64,000 bases of DNA from UBA965 sp040396955. GTDB taxonomy: Bacteria > Chloroflexota > Chloroflexia > Chloroflexales > Roseiflexaceae. The notes beneath the pieces are model-generated. The model was given only the letters and a program-made list of their open reading frames with translations. It did not search any database and had not been told where the DNA came from. This document shows, piece after piece, positions 48,516 to 61,700 of the stretch. Location: contig JBBAWX010000001.1 in the NCBI GenBank assembly GCA_040396955.1, forward strand, positions 301,531 through 365,530, written 5' to 3'. Position numbers and translations under genes: made by a program. Positions within the stretch are counted from its first letter, which is position 1; each line of letters opens with the position of its first letter.

Positions 48516-49420
48516 AATATCGTCCACTTGGTCGTACGGGGTTTTTAGCGTCGCAGATTGGAGCGGGTGATTTGGCTGATCGGAGTCTGCCCATCGAAGC
48601 GTGCGTTGCGACGCTGGAGCGTGCGCTTCACGCAGGCATGAATGTGGTCGATACCGCTCCCGGCTACGAAGATGGTTTTTCGGAACAAATTGTCGGACGA
48701 GCGGTGGCTCAGCGCCGTGAATCAGTCTTTGTAATCACGAAAATCGATGATTTTGAGCGCCCGCTTACCCTGCAGCTCAAAGAATCACTCGATCGTCTGC
48801 AAACACCCTACGTCGATGGCTATGTGTTTCACGGTTTGTCTGATATGGCGACTTATCAGCGCTTGATTGCTGAGGGGTTCTTTGCTGAGCTAGCTGCCCT
48901 TAAAGCACAAGGACTGGTGCGCCATGGTGGAATTTCGTCGCATCATCCGGATGTGCTCCGTGCGGCAATTCTTGACGGGTATTGTGATATTGCGATGTTT
49001 GCGGTAGGTGCGTTTGTCGATGATTGTTACATTCGTGACACTCTGCCTCTGTGTCGTGAGATGGGCGTGGCGAGCATCTGTTTTAAAACATTTGGCGCTG
49101 GCAAACTCGTTGCCGATACCGAGGGATATGGTCGCCCACTCGCCCAACGACCACGTGGGAAGTTGTCGTCTGGTGGCGAAGCAACTCCCCCCTCGGTGAC
49201 CAACCTGAGTGTGGCAGAATGCCTGCACTACACACTCACCGTTGATCCGGACGTAGCGTTATTGGGGCTGAGTTTCGCCAACGAACAAGACGCGGCGCTT
49301 GTCGCTTACCGTGAATTCCGCCCGTTGGGTGATGCTGAAATGACCGCCATCCGGGCCAAAGCGGTCGTGGCTCGGGCTGAAAAGGGTCCGTGTTGGTGGA
49401 ATCCTGATCCCACGCAATAA
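48512..49420 (+). CDS. Aldo/keto reductase
   Basis: The 302-residue protein has the aldo/keto reductase barrel: the N-terminal MKYRPLGRTGFLASQIGAG, NVVDTAPGYEDGFSE with the catalytic Asp and Tyr, VITKID with the Lys and VDGYVFHG with the His. It is of the group that reduces or oxidises sugars or aldehydes with NADPH. It overlaps the terC-like stop by four bases (ATGA), so the two are coupled, perhaps to deal with aldehyde or metal stress together. Confidence 0.9.
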   Translation: MKYRPLGRTGFLASQIGAGDLADRSLPIEACVATLERALHAGMNVVDTAPGYEDGFSEQIVGRAVAQRRESVFVITKIDDFERPLTLQLKESLDRLQTPYVDGYVFHGLSDMATYQRLIAEGFFAELAALKAQGLVRHGGISSHHPDVLRAAILDGYCDIAMFAVGAFVDDCYIRDTLPLCREMGVASICFKTFGAGKLVADTEGYGRPLAQRPRGKLSSGGEATPPSVTNLSVAECLHYTLTVDPDVALLGLSFANEQDAALVAYREFRPLGDAEMTAIRAKAVVARAEKGPCWWNPDPTQ

Positions 49421-49444
49421 CCGTTGTGATGGAGCGGTGCCGAT

Positions 49445-49477
49445 GCCCCCTGTTCCGTTGGAGCGGGGGGCGTTTTT
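49445..49477 (+). terminator. Probable rho-independent terminator
   Basis: GCCCCC pairs with GGGGGC across a 15-base loop that can form a small inner TCC/GGA stem. It is followed by GTTTTTT. It closes the terC-reductase operon. Confidence 0.75.
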
Positions 49478-49765
49478 TGCATGCACACCGACCTCGCGGT
49501 TGTTGCAGAGCGTGAACACGCCTGATTCTGGTGTCGTCAGTGCTAGTGATCCGTAACGCGCCCGTGTGTGCAATGATGTACTATTGCGTCCTGCAAATGG
49601 TGCCTGTACTCCGCTTCAACGCGGATTTGTGGGCCCAGAGGGCCGTAGCATGTGCCGAGTGTGGTTGATGGCGGTGAGAAACCTGCCCCAACGAGACAAT
49701 TCTCGCACGATTGGCCCTCCTCGTTGCGGAGCAACAAGGAGGGCGGTGGGGTACGTGTTCCCGAT
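49478..49765. other. Intergenic region, no gene seen
   Basis: The space between two convergent genes contains no credible coding sequence or RNA gene. It holds a hairpin at 49714-49744 (14 pairs with one C/A mismatch on the plus strand, which becomes a G-U pair in minus-strand RNA), a possible end signal for the giant gene although it lacks a T-run. A short TCCGC/GCGGA repeat lies near 49610. Confidence 0.6.
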
Positions 49766-52700
49766 TTAGCGGTGCCAGCGATTCGCAAACGGTAGCACAG
49801 GGGTCGGGTAGCCGATACGATTGCGATTCACCGCGGTCGTGTATTCCGATCCAGCGCCGTTGAAGGTGATTTCTTCAAGGATATAACTGACCGCTTTGCG
49901 GCTCTTGTCGATACAGCGGTAGGTAGCGCCACTTCCAACCGAGCCGGTGGCCGGTATGTTGGTGCACTTGGAGACGACACTTCGTTTGCCACTGGCGTCA
50001 ACACGATAGATGCGGTACTTCCACGTGTTTACTTCGTTGGTTGTCTCCCACTCGACCAGCGTACCGGTGGCTGTGCGTTGTGCACTGAACCGTGAGAGGT
50101 CGATGGCCGTCGGTCGCTGACCGATAGTGTCCTCGGTCGGGTCATCGGGATTGGTACTCTCTGGGTCGTCGGTTGGTACTGGGTCAAGGCCTGGCTCAAT
50201 GACAAGCGCTTGATTGGTTAGCGTGCCCGTGGCACCCGCATTGACTTGAACACGGTACGATACGGTGGCCGTGTCGCCGGGCTCGAGGTCGTCGAGATGC
50301 ACTTCGACACGCGTCTGCCCCGACGTGTTCCCGACAACGACCGTCCCCCTGGTTGCTTGAACGCTCCCGTTGATGAGGGTGGTCTTGGCGTCAGGCGTAT
50401 CACTGATGACACCAGATGCAAAGACGCTACTTCCCATGTTGCTCGAGGTGACACGGTATTGAATGATATCACCCGGATCAATCAAACCGTCGCGGTCACT
50501 GTCGACGACCAATGAAGCGCTCTTGGTTGGGTCAATGTAAGAGCCGGCGCCAAGTAGCTCGGCGGTTGGGTCGTCAGTTGGGCCCTTTTCAGGGTCGTCA
50601 GAGACGATTGAGTAAACGCGGGCTACAGCGCTCCGTGGTGCGCCTTGTGCTGCCATGCGTGTCCGTTGCCCCGCATTGAACGTAATTTGTGATTGATGGA
50701 TAATTTGGCGCGTCGAAGGTGGTGACACCGGGTTGTCGATGATGGCATCGTACGAAACCATGACAACACCGGTCTGTGCTGGTACGGTACCGGCGTTGAC
50801 TTGCAAGAAGGTGTCACCCGGATTGTTCCCGTTAATGATGGTGCCATGGCTGGTGGTCACACTTCCGACAACGAGGTTCGTGTTCGCCTCAAGCGTGTCG
50901 GTCAGCCAGGTGTTGACTGCTTCGACGATACCGTGATTGTGGACGGTGAGCACGTAGCGAATCGTGTCACCAGGGCTGAGGTAGCCGTTGTTGTCGTTGT
51001 CGGCAAGCATGTCGCCATCGAGGAATGAGTCCATGTATGGGTCGAAGCCGAGAATAGTCAGCGTCGGATCTGGCGAATTAAAGGTCTCTGGGTCATCTGA
51101 CGGTGTGGGTTGCACGTTGTCAGAGGTGGTTTCGGCTTGGGTGCTCAAGAACATGATACGCGTCGAAATGTTGCGCTTGACGAGCACTTTGTAACTGATG
51201 ATGACTTTCTCGCCCGGCGGGATATCGCCGAGTGCCACCTCAACGGTGGTTTGACGGGTACGATTGCCGCTGAGGACCTGACCTTGCCCGGTTATCACGC
51301 TGCCGATGATGAGCGTGGTGTTGATGTCGGGCGCCACACTGAAGATGACGTTTTCGGCGGTGATGACGCCGGTGTTGTAGACTTCGGCGGTATACCCGAG
51401 GGTGTCCCCACCACTGGCGATGCCCGTATTATCATCGTCGATGAGCAGTATGTCATCGAGTGTGACATACAAGTGTGCTTTGGGGGTGATGTAGACCTGG
51501 GTTGGTCCGGGTGTCCGCGGGCGCAACGGTCCAGCTGATTTGAAGCGCGGGAAATTACGCGAATCAAAGATTGCTTGGTTGTCAACCGAATCCTTGCCAG
51601 GATTAATGCCGATGTTGATGGTGACACGATAACTAATGGTCACCGTTTCCCCCGGTGGGATATCGCCAATGTTGGCCGTAATCGTCTGACCATTGATGTT
51701 CGTTGTCCCTTGTGAAGAGCGGGCACTTCCGACTACAAACGTGGTGTCGGGGTCAATGGTGTCGGTCATCACAATGCTTGTGCCCACGGCACCGCCCGAG
51801 TTGGTGACTTCAACCACGTACTGGAGCTCATCACCCGGTGACGTGATGCCATCACCGTCGTTGTCCGTGCTGAGGAAAGAAGATTTAATGCTGTTGAGTA
51901 CTGGCTCAGCACTCACGGGCACTTTGGTCGGGTCATCGGGCGTGGTCGTGTCCGGGTCATCAGTGACGGCAGGAGGCGCGTTGCTCGCCGTGATGGTGGC
52001 CTGATTCACCAGGTGGGTAATGCCGTCCGGTATGGGGCTACGTACTGTGATAATGTACGAGATGGTAGCGGTTTCACCGCGTGCGAGTGCGCCAATATCC
52101 ACAAGTATGGTGCGGTCACCAACCGTATTGCCTTTTTTGACGATGCCGCGTGTGGTCATCACGGTGCCTTCGTCGAGATCTCCGTTGAGGTCGGGGACGT
52201 CTGACAACACGACTTTTTGTGCAGTCGCGTTCCCACTGTTGCGCACGGAAATGTTGTAGAGTACTTTGTCATTGGCATCAGCGATGCCGTTGGTGTTGAT
52301 GTCACTGAAGAGCACCGCAGTCTTGGCAGCCCGCAAAATCGGGTTCCCCGTGACCGGGAGCTTCGTCGGGTCTTGTGAACCCGGCGGGATAGGATCGTCG
52401 GTGGGCACATCGGGTTGCGTATTGCTGCTTACAATGGCCTGATTACTCACTTCTTTGACCGTCGAATCGAGCGGATTAGCAATGGTGGCACGGTATGTAA
52501 CCACGACAACACGTCCAGCTGGGAGCGTACCAATCGATACCTCCACGGCGGAGTCCCCTTGTGCATTGCCAGAAACCACCGTTCCCACGGTTGATTTGAC
52601 TGATCCTACCAAGAGAGTGGTATTGCTATCGAGTAAGTCGGTCATCCGTACGCCGGTGGCATCTGTGTTGCCGGTGTTGCGGATGGTGACTTGGTAGACG

Positions 52701-55700
52701 ATGATATCGCCGGCACTGGTGTAGCCGTTATTGTCGAGATCCTGATCGAGTCCGGCGATTTTTTGGGCGACTAGGTTGGGTTCACTGGCCACAAAGACAA
52801 CGGTTGGATCTTTGGGGGTAGGCGTGGTCGGATCATCACTTAAGACGATCGGTGTTTCGGTCGCTTTCACGATGGCCTGATTACGCACTTCCCTGTAGCC
52901 GCCGGGCATGGGATTGGCAATCTGTGCCACATAAATCAGGGTGGCCGAGCTTCCTGGAGCAAGAGCACCGATGCTCGCAGTGACTCGATCCGGATTGGTA
53001 TTCGCACCTACGGCGCTGCCACGATTAATAACCACTTGGGTCAAATCGAGGTCCATATTTATATCGAGCGTGTCGGTCAGCAGGGTATTGGTCGCTGTGC
53101 CTTGGCCCGTATTGCGGACAACAATCGTGTAGCGTAAATCGTCACCTGCACTGATGGCACCGTCCGCATCGTTGTCGTTGTGGAGGGTGGCTTTTTTGGT
53201 CACGGAAAGTTGCGGCCCTGCAACCACCGGGTGGCGTGTCGGGTCATCGGCGAGGATGGTGGTTGGGTCGTCACTGAAGACCTGTGGCGCATTGTCTGCC
53301 CGTGCAGTGGCCTGGTTTTCAATGATGCTTACACCAAGCGCAAGTGGTGTGTTGATAAGCACGCGATACGAAATGACCGCTTGAGCATTAATGGGTAGAT
53401 CGCCAATCGTAGCGGCAACGTTACGGTCACCGACCGTGTTTCCAAGTGTCACGCTGCCGAGTGAGGTCCGCACACTACCATTGACGAGGGTCGTTGCAAA
53501 ATGTGGTACATCGCTGATACGTGTGTTTGTGGCAGTGGTCTTGCCGGAATTGACCACCGTGACAATGTACTCGAGCGTGTCCCCTGCCTGTGCGAATCCG
53601 TCACCATTGACGTCCACGGCCAGGGCGGAGCGCTTGGACAAGCGGAGTACGGGAGCCAAATCCAGCGGGTATAACGTCGGGTCATCTGGTGTGGTCGTGT
53701 CGGGGTCATCAGTGGGCACTTCGGGGATGCCTGTGCCCTTGATGATTCCTTGGTTGGATACGGTGGTCACGCCATTGGGGATGGGCGAGTTGACGGTAAC
53801 TTCATACCCTGCCGTTACTGACGTGTTGCGGGCCAGCGTGCCAATTGTCCAACCTACGACACTGCGACCACCGGCGGATGTCACATTGATGCTACCGGTG
53901 CTGGCTTGGGCACTCGAGGCCACGTACGTGACTGCATGATCGATGGGGTCGGAGTACTCAAGGTTGTTGGCCGAGCTACCGCCGACGTTGTTGATGGTGA
54001 TGATATACCCGAGTGTATCACCGGCATCTGCGTTTCCGTCGCCATCCACGTCATTTACGAACACCACTTGTTTGGTGGCGGTGATTTCCGGATTGCCTGA
54101 CACGTTGACACGTGTTGGGTCATCTGGTTGTGTGGTCGTCGGGTCGTCACTGAGCACCGATGGTGTGTTGGTGCCCGTGACGAGTGCCTGATTGACCACC
54201 GTGGTGACACCAGCAGGCAGTGGTGATTTGATGGTAGCGCGATAGGTCAGCTCGACCTGTTCGTTGGCACGAATATTGCCAATGAGGGCGTTAATACGAT
54301 CAGCATTGCCTGTGGTGGTTCCTCTGGCACTCCCTTGGCTGATAACAATACTGGTAACGTCGAGAATGAGCGTCGTGTCAAGCGTGTCGGTGAGCGCGGT
54401 CGAATTGGCCGTCACGGAGCCCACATTTTTGATGACAATGCGGTAGCTGAGCACATCACCAGCATTCGCCGTGCCGTTGGCATTGACATCAGTGGCGAGC
54501 AACGCCGCCTTTGTGACAACCAACTTCGGAATGCCGACGACCGGCCGTGAAGTACGTAGCCGTGGCGTGGGGAATCGTGGATCGGCGGTCACTACCGGCG
54601 GCAATTCGTTGGTGTAGATCGAGCCCTGGTTTTTGATGTCGGTGACACCCGCTGGGAGCGGTGAACTGATGTCGACTCGGTAGGTCACGGTTGCTGACGC
54701 GCCTGCTGGAATGGTGCCGATATTGACGTCAATACTGGTGTCACCAGCCGTGTTGCCCGTGGTAATCGACCCGAGTGAGCTCTGCACAGACCCAACTACC
54801 AATGAAGTGCTGGCGTCTGGAGTATCTGCGAATGAAGCCCCGGTGGCATCCGCATTGCCGCGGTTTTCGATGATGACCGTATAGGCAACTTCGTCGCCTT
54901 CACTCATGATGCCATCACCGTTACGGTCGTTGGAGAGGTACGAGTCTTTTTCGGAGACGATAACGGGGGCGACAACAAGCGGTGTGACTGTCGGGTCATC
55001 AACCGTGGTGGTGTCGGGGTCATCCGTCGGTATCGTTGGCAGCGATGTGGCATCGACACGCCCTTGGTTGCTGACCGAGCTTACCCCGGCAGGGATGCTT
55101 GAAACAATCTTCACCTTGAAGGTGATGTCCACACTATTGCCGGCTGGAATGGAGCCCACAGCTACCCGCACCGAGGTGTGGCCAATGGTGTTGCCATTTG
55201 TCACACTGCCCGCACTGGTCGTAACGCTTCCAACTACGAGTGGCGCGTTGATGTCTGGTAAGTCGTTGAAGACGACGCCCATTGCTGTTGCATTCCCCGT
55301 ATTGGCGATGGTGATGCGGTAGAGCAACTCATCGTCGGGGTCGACCACACCATCGTTGTTGGCATCGAAGAAATGCACATCCTGCTTCGTTGCCGTCAAT
55401 TTGGGGCGATTCGTCATATTGAACTTGGTCGGATTGCGGAGTCCAACCACCTTCGGGTCGTCGGTGGGTACGTCGGGGTTATTGTCGCTCGAGACAAGGC
55501 CTTGGTTGATGAGCTCGTTGACCTGTGTGACGATAAACACGCCATAGTCCACAGCAACATCAGTATTTGGCAACAGATTGCCGACATCCACTTCTACGTG
55601 TTTATCGGTTGCACCATTGCCAACGATGACTGTCCCAATGGTGGAGAGCACGGTGCCCGTGATTAAGGTCGTCGCGCTGTCTGGAATGTCTTTGATGACA

Positions 55701-58700
55701 ACATTGGTTGCTGTCGCATTGCCGCTGTTGCGCACTGTGATTGAATACCCGACCAGGTCGCCTCTGTTGGCATACCCATTGTTGTCGCGGTCGTTGAGGA
55801 GATACACCTGTTTGTTCGCAGAAAGGTTCGGCAGGTTATCGACCGATGTCTTGGTCGGATCCTTCGGTGTCGTCGTGTTGGGATCATCAGTCACCGTTGG
55901 TGGCACGTTCGCCCCAGTAATGACTGCCTGATTCGAGACCTCTTTCACGCCGCTGGGGACTGGTGTGTTGATGGTTGCACGGAACGAAGCCGTAACTGAG
56001 TTGCCTTTGGCAATAGTGCCAAGCGTGTATACCACCACATCGTGGCTACCACTCGTGTCCTCGTTGGTGGTGCCTTGTGAGGCTTTGGAGCTCGAACCAA
56101 CGAGCGTCACATTCGCATCGAGTGTGTCCGTCATGACGACGTTGATCGCACTCAACGTGCCCACGCTGTCGACGGTGATGATGTATTCGAGGTCGTCACC
56201 CGCAGTAGGCACGCCGTCGCCGTCGTTGTCGCCCACCAATTTGACCGTCTTGGTTGCGTCAATTTGGGCACCTTGGGTGACCGGTGCACACGTCTTGTCG
56301 TTATTTGTGCTCGTAGCCGGGTCATTACTGTAGGCGTTTCCGGCATTACTTCCATATGAAACAGCTTGATTGCAGACGCGGCTGACCCCAGCTGGGAGCG
56401 GATTTATCACCGTGACACGGTAACTGACGACAGCGATTTCACCCACGAGCAGGCTGCCCACGGAGACCATGAGGCTGGTATCCGTGCTGCCATTGCCCTT
56501 TACGACCGCACCGTGAGTTGTCGTCACGCTACCACGTGCAAGCGTAGTCGCGGGATCTGGGTTGTCGACCACGCGCACGTTATATGCGGTGTCATTGCCG
56601 ACATTGTAGAGGGTAATCACATATTCGAGTACATCACCCGCTTGCGCGTCACCATCGCCGTTGAGATCCACTGCGAGCCCCGATTGCTTACTGAGTTGCA
56701 AGAACGGCTCTCTTACCAGCGGTACCCGTGTCGGATCGTTGGGCGTGGGGGTGCTCGGGTCATCGGTGACAATTGGGGGCAATTCGGTCAGCGTCAAGAT
56801 GCCTTGGTTATTGGCGAAGTTTTTGCCGCTGGGGATTGGCCCATCGATGTTCACCTCATAGCTCAGCGTTGCACTTGTCTTGGCTGGAATGGTCCCAATT
56901 GCCACAGAAATGCTACCGCCCGTCACCGTTATTGTGCCGGCGCTCGTTTGTTGTTGGCCTGTCACAAATGAGGTGATGCTGTCAATGGTGTCGTTGTATT
57001 CCACCATGGTGGCATCGCCGTTACCCGTGTTGTTTATGGTGATGGTGTATGCGACGACGTCGTTGACATCAGCAAACCCGTTGCTGTTTGCATCACTAAT
57101 GAGCGTGGCAGATTTGGTCATGCTGATGACCGGTTTCATGGCCACTGGTACGCGTGTTGGGTCATTGGTCTTCGTCGTGGTCGGGTCATCGGTCAGTGCA
57201 GATGGTGCGTTGCTACTGGTCACAATGGCCTGATTTTCGACAAACGACACGCCTGCAGGCAACGGATCGCGAATGACCGCATTGTAGGTTAGCTCGGCGG
57301 TTTCATTCGGTGGCAATGCGCCAATCGTGAAATTGATACGATCGGCTGCCCCCGCAGTGCTGTTGGCGGTGCTTCCTCGTGATACTGCAATACTCGTGCC
57401 AATCAACGAGAGATTTGTGTCAAGCGTATCGGTCAAAACCACGTTTGTTGCGGTGGTGGCCCCGCTGTTGCGCACAATAATCTTGTACGACAACGTGTCG
57501 CCCGCACTTGGCATCCCGTCGCCGTCGTCATCGACGAGCAGGCTGGCCTGTTTGCTGGCCTTGAGGATGGGGCGGGCCACCACGGTGACGCGAGTGGGGT
57601 CATCGATGTTACTGGTCCGTGGATCGTCAGTTTTGACCACTGGGAAATTACTCCCGACGATGCCTGCCTGATTGCTCAGGGTGACGGCGCCCGTTGGAAG
57701 TGGGTTCTTGACGATAGTTTTGTAGGTGATGACATGGGTGCTGCCCACCGGGATTGACCCGGCATTGACTACCACGGTGCTGTCTGATCCACTGTTGCCG
57801 GTGGTCACACTGCCGTTGGAGGCGGTCACACTCCCTACCACGAGGTCGGAGCTTGCATCCGGTTTGTCGCTGATAATCACCCCTGATGCCGTTGCACTAC
57901 CCAAATTGCTCGTTGAGATGCGGTAGAGCAAGGTGTCTCCGGCACTCGCCATGCGGTCTTCGTCAGCATCAACGATGATGAACACCGCCTTGTACGAGTC
58001 CATCAATGGGCTCGCTGACACCGAAATCGTGGTCGGGTCGTCGGGTGTGGTCGTCTTCGGATTATCGCTGGGGGTTTGAGGCACGTTACTGCCGGTCACA
58101 ATCGCTTGATTGCTAAAGGTGGTATACCCAGCCGGGATGGCGTTGGTAATGTTGGCCGTGTAGCGAATCGTCAGTGTCTGACCTGCAGGTAGACTACTCT
58201 TCGCAACGGTGAAGTTTTTGGCAAGGGTTACCGTGCCTGAGATGGCCGTCTGATTGAGTATCAGTGTGCCAGTCACTACTTGAATGCTTGCCGAGTCGAC
58301 GGTGATGAGATCGGGGATTTGGTCAGTCACGGACAGGCTACTCGCCGTTGCGTTCCCGCTGTTGTAGATCTGAATCACGTACTGCAACTCATCACCCGCA
58401 GAGGTGACACCGTCGCCGTCACGATCGTCGCTGAGCATGTAGTCTTTGATGACCGAAAGCTCCGGCTTGGCAACCACGTAGACCACGGTCGGGTCGCCCG
58501 GTCCAGGGATGGTGGGGTCGTCACTCGGCTCAGTAGCAAAGTTGTCACCACTGACAGTTGCCTGATTGATGAGACGTTGCACCCCACTTGGGAGCGTCGA
58601 TGGAATCCGGACTTGGTAACTGATAGTGGCGACGCCATTTGGTGCAATATCACCGAGCGCAATCTGAACCTGGACGTCGCCCGTCACATTCCCCATAACG

Positions 58701-61700
58701 ATGGTGCCCTGACTCGTTTTGACACTGCCGACCACAAAGCGACCATTGCTGTCCGGAATATCGTTCAGGAACGCGTTCACCGCATTGGCTGTGCCCGTGT
58801 TCCGGACTTCAATGCTGTAGTTGAGCAGGTCACCGGCACCTACGACGCCGTCACTGTCGTTGCTGTCAAGCAGTGCCTGTTTACGGACCTCGAGGGTCGG
58901 CTCACTGTTGGTCATCAACATGGTCGGATCTTCGGGGTCTGACGTCTTGGGATCGTCGGTTTTGCCGCAGCCCACTCCGTCACAGGTGAGGAGCCCCTGA
59001 TTGCTGACAAAAGTGACACCGGCCGGTAGTGGTTTGTCGATTTCAGTGATATAGGTAATCGACACACTGCCACCCGGGTTGATATCACCAAATGACACAT
59101 CAATCACGGCACCGCTGGTTTGATTGACGCCGTCACCGCTAAGGCTCTGATAGGTCATATTTACCAGTGTGTCGCGGTATACCACATCGGCGGCAATACC
59201 GTTGCCCACGTTGCTAATCTGCACGCGATACTGAATGTAGTCCCCTGCACTAATGGAGCCATTCGCATCAACATCCGTATGCAATGAGCCACTTTTGCTC
59301 GCCACTAATTTTGCATCGGCCAGCAAATATGTGTCCGTGGGATCCAGTAATTTGGCCGTGCGTGGGTCGTTAGTGGGCACCGAAGGAATGTTATCCCCAC
59401 TGATGGTGCCCTGATTCGAAATCACCGCCGCTCCTGCGGCAATCGGGGAATTAATCGTGACTCTGAAGGTGATTTTGGCACTTCCGCCACCTGATGCGAG
59501 ATCTCCAATGACCACCTTGACCACCTTATTTCCCGTCGTGTTGCCAGTGATAACCGAGCCAAGTGAGCTCGTCACCGATCCAACGGTCAGCGTCGTCTTG
59601 GTGTCTGGGATGTCGTTGAAAACGATATTCTTGGCCACATCACTGCCAGTGTTGACAATGTCGACCGTGTAGAGCAGTGATTCACCCGCCTCGGGGACAC
59701 CGTCGCCGTCATCGTTTACCAACGACACGTTTTTGTCAGCACTGACCTTTGCTTCGCGGTAGAGCGGGATGATGGTTGGGTCGTCGACGGTCGGCGTGTC
59801 GCTCCAGTCGCTGTAGATAGTGCCACAACAGGTTGATCCACTGGGGACACCGTTGTACAGCGTGGATATATCGCCACTTGAAAGGATGGCGTCGTAGATG
59901 GCGAGCTCGTCAATGGTGCCATCGAGGAAGTACTGTCCGTCCCATGATCCGACAAAGATGGGTGAGGGCAACCCCGCGTATTGTGCGGTGCCGTTTGATG
60001 TCGATGTGGCAGCGAGTACACCATCCACGTAGATTTGCCGGGCAAATGTGGTGTGGTTGTAGGTGAACACATAATGATGCAGGGTGGCATCGGGAGCGGT
60101 GGTTGTGTACGTATCATTCCCGTGGAACGATGTCGCCATGCCGTTGGCAGTCGGCGCTCCAAACCAACGATTCACCGACAACGTGTTGTTTTGGGGCAAA
60201 AAGTCTGTGCCCATGATGGCTTGGGTGCTGCCGCCAAGGCTGATGGCACCCCAGAATGCGATTGACCAATCGGTGCGGAAATCAACGTTGGCAACACTTG
60301 TCAGTGATTGGGTACCGTCAAATGCCAAGGCGTTGCCACGGGCCGCATCGGAGGTGGTACTGACAGGGCAGGTTGCCGTCGTACAGTTGAGTGTGTTGCC
60401 ACTGGCACTATCGATCCGGTTATCGCTGACCACCGTGCCCCCGTAGGTGCTGAAGTCGGTGGCAATTTCGGCAGCCGTTAACGCCTTTTTGTAGAGGGAG
60501 ATGTCGTCAATGGCACCGTTGTAGCTCGCGCGATACGGCGTCGGTGCAGTAATGTCGTTGGTGAACCCACCGAAGAGAATGACCGCATCGGCAAGGGTAG
60601 ACGTGGCCGTTTGCGTGTCAGCTAGCTCGCCGTCAATGTATATCTTGTGCTGAGTGCCATCGTAGACCACCGCATAGCGGCGCCATTCACTGTAGTCTGT
60701 GGTCACTGCAGTACTTGTGCCGACGGTCTGGACTTCATGCTCGACGGTGCCATCTGATTTGGCGTAGAGACTTGATGCTCCACCACTTGCCGTCGAGTCA
60801 TGCATATTGTGCATGTAGTAGTCAATGGCACTCGTGCTGTCCGCTTTGGCCCAGTAGGCAATCGTATAGCCCTCGGTATAGTCGAGTGCTTGGGTAATCT
60901 CGAGCGGCGTGCCGACGTTGGTGCCGTCAGTAGTTGCCACGAATCCGGCGCCAGTGGCGTTATATCCGGTTGTTATGTTGGCGCACCCAATCACATAGGC
61001 ATCGACGGCGGGGCATGAAATCGGCAAGCCACCCAAACTATTGGTGAATTCACTGTTGTCGTTGTAGCGGTCGAGCGGATATTCACCCACTTGCGCCAAT
61101 GTGGCGTAGGTGTAGATGCTCTGAGCGGTGCCAGGGCTTGTCGGCCCACTAAAGAGCTCCACGCGATCGACATACCCCTGGAAGTAGCGCTCTATGCGCT
61201 GGCTGTACCAGAACAACCCGCCGATACGCACGGTTTGCGCGCCCACGTTGAGTTTATTGGCACCGACAGCGTTATCGAGAAGTACACCGTCTTTGTAGAT
61301 GCTACGGATGTTCGAAGCCGCATCGTACGAGAATATCCAATGGTGGAAATTGGTGTCGTTTTGGCTGGCCACTGATAATTTGTTGCCAGATGTGTTATCA
61401 CCAACATGGAAGGCCACGTTCCCTGCGCTGTCGAAACCGGCGTAGACACCGTTCATGAGGGCGCCGTTTTCACTGCCTACCCCGAAGTCGGTGCTGATCA
61501 TCCAGTCGTCGACATTGGTGCCACGGCTACGTTTGGCCCAGAGGGCAATCGTAAAGCCGTCATCGAGATCGTACGTGTTGGTGCTCCGGAGTGATGTACC
61601 ACTGCTGCCGTTCCATCCGGTAAACTGCATGGCACTTCCTGAGCTCGTCAGTGTGCCACTCACCGTGCTCGTAACTGTCAGTGCATTCGGAGTAGGTGCA

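Noticed and set aside
49566..49769. 67-codon plus-strand frame between terC operon and giant gene
   Set aside because: It has no ribosome site, a mixed Arg/Cys composition, and crosses a strong hairpin.
50125..59757. CRISPR-like or satellite DNA from the regular 430-base periodicity
   Set aside because: The period is due to diverged protein domains in one open frame; there are no short direct repeats with unique spacers.
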